Of a stretch of 33,351 bases of DNA, positions 28,929-33,351 are shown piece by piece. Below the pieces are notes generated by a model that searched no databases, was not told where the DNA came from, and saw nothing but the letters and a program-made list of their open reading frames with translations. Source of the DNA: Candidatus Aerophobetes bacterium Ae_b3a (lineage in GTDB: Bacteria; Aerophobota; Aerophobia; Aerophobales; AE-B3A); contig NJBQ01000017.1 in assembly GCA_005223095.1 (NCBI GenBank), positions 1-33,351 on the forward strand, written 5' to 3'. Each line of letters starts with the position of its first letter. Within the stretch, counting starts at the first letter, position 1. The position numbers and the translations under genes are program-made.

Positions 28929-29974
28929 TTAAGCAACGACTCTATTTTCTCCATTATCTCTAAGGGTGTAGGGACTCCTCCTCCTAATCTTCCGTAAAAA
29001 TAGACAGGAACTTGGCTACCCACAGCTAGTTTTACATCTTCTAACATCTGTCCCTCACTCATCTCTACCACAAAGATAAATTTAACTCCACTAATTAGTC
29101 TTTTGATAGCAGTATAGGGAAACGGCCAAAGGCTAATGGGTCGAAGGAGTCCAGCCTTCACTCCCTTCTCTCTGAGCTTATTCACTACTTCCATGCTAAG
29201 GCGAGCCATACTTCCATAAGCTATTATAAGTAAATCCGCATCTTTTGCTGCAAAAGACTCATACCTCACTTCCTGGGAACGCATCCTGGCATATTTTTCT
29301 TGCAAGTGTCTATTGTGCTCCTCTAAAACTCCTTCCTGCAGGTATAAAGACCTTATTATGTTAGCATCTCTTCCCCTGGCTCCACCTATAGCCCATTTCT
29401 TACCAGGTATATCTTTGACTCCATTCTTAAACTTAACCCCCTCCATCATCTGTCCTAGAATAGCATCAGCAAGAATCATCATCGGGTTTCTGTATTTATC
29501 AGCTAAGTCAAAGGCAAGATAGGTTAAATCAGCCATTTCCTGAACTGAACTGGGAGCCAGAACAACCAAATGGTAATCTCCATGACCGCCACCTCGTGTC
29601 GCCTGAAAATAGTCAGATTGGGAAGGTGCTATATTTCCCAACCCTGGTCCTCCCCGCATTACATTGACAACTACGGCCGGAAGCTCAGCTCCAGCAAGGT
29701 AAGATATACCTTCTTGCTTCAAACTAATCCCTGGACCAGAGGAAGACGTCATCGTTCTTGCTCCAGCAGACGCAGCACCATAAACCATATTAATAGCTGC
29801 CAGTTCACTTTCTGCCTGAAGAAAAATTCCTTCTACTTCTCTCATTCTCCTAGCCATATAGGCGGCTATTTCTGACTGAGGAGTAATAGGATAGCCAAAA
29901 TAATAGCGACATCCAGCTCTAATGGCTCCTTCTGCCAAAGCTTCATTGCCCGACATTAGAATTCTTTTGTTCAT
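28916..29974 (-). CDS. 2-oxoacid:ferredoxin oxidoreductase alpha subunit (KorA/VorB-like)
   Basis: MSGNEALAEGAIRAGCRYYFGYPITPQSEIAAYMARRM; TSSSGPGISLKQEGISYLAGAELPAVVVNVMRGGPGLGN. Confidence 0.92.
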   Translation of the reverse strand: MNKRILMSGNEALAEGAIRAGCRYYFGYPITPQSEIAAYMARRMREVEGIFLQAESELAAINMVYGAASAGARTMTSSSGPGISLKQEGISYLAGAELPAVVVNVMRGGPGLGNIAPSQSDYFQATRGGGHGDYHLVVLAPSSVQEMADLTYLAFDLADKYRNPMMILADAILGQMMEGVKFKNGVKDIPGKKWAIGGARGRDANIIRSLYLQEGVLEEHNRHLQEKYARMRSQEVRYESFAAKDADLLIIAYGSMARLSMEVVNKLREKGVKAGLLRPISLWPFPYTAIKRLISGVKFIFVVEMSEGQMLEDVKLAVGSQVPVYFYGRLGGGVPTPLEIMEKIESLLKNRI

Positions 29975-29984
29975 ATTTATAGGT

Positions 29985-31022
29985 CTACCTTCCCACCCAT
30001 CTTAGAATATCCTGATAAGTCACTAAAAATAACAAGGAAAATAGAATAATAAAACCAATATAATGAACTAACTCTTCTTTTTTAAGATCAAGAGGCTTAC
30101 CTCTGACTCCCTCTATCAATAAAAAAAGAAGCCTCCCTCCATCAAGAGCTGGAATAGGAAATAGATTAAATAATCCCAGATTTACACTGAGGAAAGCAAT
30201 AAGAGAAAGGAGAGGGACCATCCCCATCTTAGCACTTTCTCCAATGAACTGTGCGATTCCTACCGGACCGGTAAATTGGGCAGGAACTCTACCTATAATC
30301 ATTCCCCCCAAAGCGGAGAAAATTGCCCCAGTCAAAGAAAATACCCTTTCTGACCCTTTGAGCAGAGAATCCACAAAATTATAGCGAACAAAAGTGGAAG
30401 AAGGGGTAATGGTAACCCCTATAGCCATTTTGTCCAGTTGAGGATCAAAAGCAGGCTTTATCTGAACATCAAAAACCCTCCCCTCTCTTTGAATGGTTAA
30501 CTTCAAATCATTCTCTATATTCTCTTTTATAGCTACAGATACCCCTTCCCACCCTTCTATCTCTTCCCCATTTATGGCTAAAATTTTATCCCCTGCTAAA
30601 AGAGAAACCAAAGCAGCCGGAGAACCAACCTTTACTTCATTAATAACAGCCTCTTCCATATTATAGGCATGAAAACCGATCATAAAGACCACTGAAAAAA
30701 GGATAATAGCCACTAGATAATTCATAGCAGAACCAGACAGTAACACTAAAATTCTATTTCTTAAGGGCTTTTCATAAAAACTTCCCGGCAGGTTCCTCTC
30801 ATCAGATTGCATTCCTCTTATTTTTACAAACCCACCCACCGGGATTAAGCAGAGAGTGTATTCGGTCTGCCCTCTCTTAAATCCTATCAGCTTTGGCCCC
30901 ATACCAAAAGAAAATCTATCAACCTGCATTCCGAAGCTCTTAGCTAATAAAAAATGTCCCAGCTCATGCGGAATAATGAGAAGGATAAACGTTACCAGCA
31001 CAAAAATAATAGTCGTAATCAT
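29985..31022 (-). CDS. rseP: RIP metalloprotease RseP (site-2 protease)
   Basis: IPHELGHFLLAKSFGM (HExxH), FPIPALDGGRLLFLLIEG, PDZ. ATG at 31022; the track extension to 31082 reads a heptad array. Confidence 0.93.
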   Translation of the reverse strand: MITTIIFVLVTFILLIIPHELGHFLLAKSFGMQVDRFSFGMGPKLIGFKRGQTEYTLCLIPVGGFVKIRGMQSDERNLPGSFYEKPLRNRILVLLSGSAMNYLVAIILFSVVFMIGFHAYNMEEAVINEVKVGSPAALVSLLAGDKILAINGEEIEGWEGVSVAIKENIENDLKLTIQREGRVFDVQIKPAFDPQLDKMAIGVTITPSSTFVRYNFVDSLLKGSERVFSLTGAIFSALGGMIIGRVPAQFTGPVGIAQFIGESAKMGMVPLLSLIAFLSVNLGLFNLFPIPALDGGRLLFLLIEGVRGKPLDLKKEELVHYIGFIILFSLLFLVTYQDILRWVGR

Positions 31023-31024
31023 TT

Positions 31025-31052
31025 TCTCGTATCTCGTATATCGTATATCCGA
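31025..31052. repeat. 7-bp-period array immediately upstream of rseP
   Basis: TCTCGTA TCTCGTA TATCGTA TATCCGA. Confidence 0.8.
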
Positions 31053-31128
31053 ACTTCCGCACGCGGTGGCGGAAGACCGCATAAAATCTACATAAAATTT
31101 TCAAGTCGGTAACACACTTGTCTTTTAT

Positions 31129-32913
31129 CTAAAGTTTTGGTTTAACTTTTACAAGCTCTTTGACGTACTTACGAGTAGCAAGATGTTCACATTTTAGACT
31201 CCTGAGAATATCTTTCTGATCATCGGTTAAACTATTGATCTTTTTCACTGGTTTACCCTTGGGAGAAGCTTTAAATTCTGCCAGGATACAACTGGATAAC
31301 TCCTCATAAATACGGCTTGAGCTCTTAAAGGAGGAGATTTTAGCTTCCTTTACCTGGTTAACGATACTAATGTTTAAAAGATAAGAAAGAATACAGATAG
31401 TGTAATGGGCTCTAACATGTTCTTTTTTGAAAACATAAACAGGAGAAAACTTTACAAATGACTTGATGTTGCGAAAAGCTCTCTCTACCTTATCTTTATC
31501 CCGATAAGAGGTAATTATCCTCCTGGTGGGATAAGTGTATACTCCTTTTTCCTTCTCCTTATGATTAGTGATGAAGCAGCACAGACCATCGGTTAGTTTT
31601 ACTTTTTCTAATTTTTCTTTTTTAATCTCCAATACGATCTTGAAGCTCTTGACTTCTCGAGGGCTCTTAGCGGATCCTTTTTTACATACTTTGTGAGTTT
31701 CAGGTTCCAGATGATACTTGCAAAAATAGGTAAATCCCTTTAGTTTTTTATCCATAAGGCGGCAAAGTGAATCTTTTTTAGGATTCCTCTTTAGCTTTTT
31801 TAAAGCTTGATTCTTCTCTTTGACAAAATATAAAAGGTTATTCAATCTCTCTTGACGAGTCTCTCTCTCATTTTCAAATAGGACACAGTTAAAGCCAATT
31901 ACATATCGCCTGGTCTCGCTTTCTATCTCTTTGAAATAAAGCTCATCATCGAACTTTTCAAAGCCGTGCTCTTTGATATTTTTTATGATTTGACCAGGCT
32001 CATCTCCTTTGAATATAGCTAAATCTAGGCCCTTAACCGAAGGAATTTGATCCTTATCTAAAGCTGAAATATAGCAAAGCTTCTCTTGCTCAATCAAAGC
32101 TAAATTCTTTTCAGAGATTATACCTCGATCAAAGACTAAGATAATCTTCTCAACGCCAAAACGAGTCTTGCACTCAGCTATCTTATTTTTAATAGTAGAG
32201 GCTTCAGTGGTATCTCCGGGTAGAACTTCCCAGGAAAAGGGTATTCCCTTCTCGTTTACTACAAGAGAAAGAACTATTCTATGAGATTTATAGCCGTGGT
32301 CTTTGGTTCTTCCTGGCTTAGCTAAGGAGCATTTGCTTCCTTCAAAATAAGAAGTAGTCAAATCATAAAAGATTAAATTCAGGCTCTTTGAGTCTTTTAC
32401 CTTGATCTTGTTGAAGAGGTGCTTTTCTATTCTTTCTTTTTTATCTTCAATCTGGATAAGTTCTCGATAGATTTTATCATCATTAACTTGGCTATAGTTG
32501 ATCTTTAAGATATAATCAAGGACAGTTCTTCTAGCCCAACGGCTAGCATAAAGTTTACTGCCCGGATCTAAACAGCGATTGAAGGTCAAAATCTTGGCAA
32601 TCTTTAAAGTATCCGTCTTTCTACCAAAGACATCGGAAAGGCCCCAACTTTCCCATTGGTGATTAAGCAGGGCTACATCAAGATAGTGCCAATGTTTTGA
32701 GAAGATGATATCTTTCAGTGAAAGAAGGGTATCCTCCTTTGACTGAATGACCTTTATAACTTGCCGAATTTGATAGGCTTTTAAGTCGGTTAAGTGACCC
32801 AAACGCCAGATGATTCTGATGTGAGATTTACCAGCTTCCCGATAAGATTCGGCAATACTATAATAATTGTAGATTTTGCCTGCTTTTTCCCGTGGTTGAG
32901 GCAGTAGATACAA
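31129..32913 (-). mobile_element. IS1634/IS4-like family transposase, intact ORF
   Basis: LIFYDLTTSYFEGSK, FSWEVLPGDTTEASTI, IILVFDRGIISEKN, YRDKDKVERAFRNIKSFVKFSPVYVFKKEHVRAHYTICIL. TTG start at 32913 behind GGAGGTGG. IS ends not resolved. Confidence 0.88.
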
Positions 32914-32950
32914 GGTGCCACCTCCAAAAAAAGATTTGGTCGGTAGCACC

Positions 32951-32978
32951 ATTATAACACAAAAGACCGAAATGTCAA
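32951..32978 (-). promoter_or_regulatory. Sigma70-type promoter of the transposase
   Basis: TTGACA (32978-32973), 16-bp spacer, TATAAT (32956-32951) on the minus strand. Confidence 0.85.
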
Positions 32979-33136
32979 GGGTTATAAAAGCTTAAATTCG
33001 GTAATACTATATTTGACCCCCATTTAGTGCTAAGCATTGCCATTACTTAATTTGATGGTAAAAACCCACGAAAAAATGCGGAACATGGGGTATATAGTAT
33101 ATCGAAAAAAAAGTGCGTGAATCGAATTATTGCCAT

Positions 33137-33183
33137 AAACGCAATACGACATACGATACACGCAATACGAGATTGTCCTGAGG
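33137..33183. repeat. 7-bp-period array, near-identical to the 1471-1515 segment (inverted)
   Basis: 33140-33184 matches the reverse complement of 1471-1515 with one mismatch over 45 bp, including border TTGTCCTGAGG. Confidence 0.9.
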
Positions 33184-33207
33184 TATTTTTGAGTAGAGGT
33201 TCTGAGC

Positions 33208-33351
33208 ATGGTTGATAACAAAATAAGAGAAAAGATAGCCAGATTGCGAGAAGAAATCCATTACCATGATTACAAATACTATATAGAGAATAATCCGGAA
33301 ATTTCTGATTATGAGTATGACCAGTTAATGAGAGAGCTAAAGAGGTTGGAG
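33208..33351 (+). CDS. ligA: NAD-dependent DNA ligase, N-terminal fragment (runs off window)
   Basis: [48 protein letters not shown]. Confidence 0.93.
   Translation, partial: MVDNKIREKIARLREEIHYHDYKYYIENNPEISDYEYDQLMRELKRLE

Noticed and set aside
30856-31095. Small ORFs such as 1200..1565, 1301..1528, 30856..31095 and 33030..33221 encoding YDIRYTQYE / SYCVYRMSYCVYG peptides
   Set aside because: These are translations of the 7-bp repeat arrays; shared peptides reflect the repeat, not a protein family.
32914-32952. Track start of the transposase at 32952
   Set aside because: The ATG overlaps the -10 box of the promoter; TTG at 32913 behind GGAGGTGG is more plausible.
31081-33030. Terminal inverted repeats of the IS1634-like element
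   Set aside because: Sequences near the two ends (TTACCGACTTGAAAATTTTA versus TTACCGAATTTAAGCTTTTA) match in direct rather than inverted orientation; I could not define the ends reliably.

Overview
33.35 kb bacterial chromosomal segment with AT-rich, minus-strand-dominated gene content. I cannot name the lineage from sequence alone. It opens with two tRNA-Met genes: a partial initiator-type gene and an elongator-type gene. It closes with the 5' end of ligA.

Minus-strand gene groups:
- fmt, rpsU, pnp and rpsO.
- Four pseudopilin-like genes interspersed with a Thi4-type thiazole synthase, a URO-D-family protein and an SMP-30-family protein.
- A large protein with an HExxH peptidase-like region, a PD40 propeller and an outer-membrane barrel-like C-terminus.
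- pepP-efp-accB-accC-Asp23-AmaP.
- manC, a TrkA-C protein, a GSAM-like aminotransferase, a PLD-family protein, and araD/araB-like genes.
- cimA, leuD, a korA-like subunit and rseP.
- An IS1634/IS4-like transposase with a textbook promoter.

The most unusual feature is a dispersed class of degenerate tandem arrays with a strict 7-bp period. They occur in at least eight intergenic gaps and come in several sequence flavours: TNTCGTA, CGCTAWM, CACNATT and A-rich. They often supply stop codons, start codons or 5' UTRs of neighbouring genes. One array sits inside a bordered element (CCTCAGGACAA...TTGTCCTTCGG) that has relatives elsewhere in the window. Two array copies align perfectly except for the gain or loss of one heptamer. 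A separate MITE-like family (17-bp perfect TIR, CATTGCGA core) and a GC-rich inverted repeat pair flanking a 3-kb block were also found. All product names come from motif recognition without database searches.
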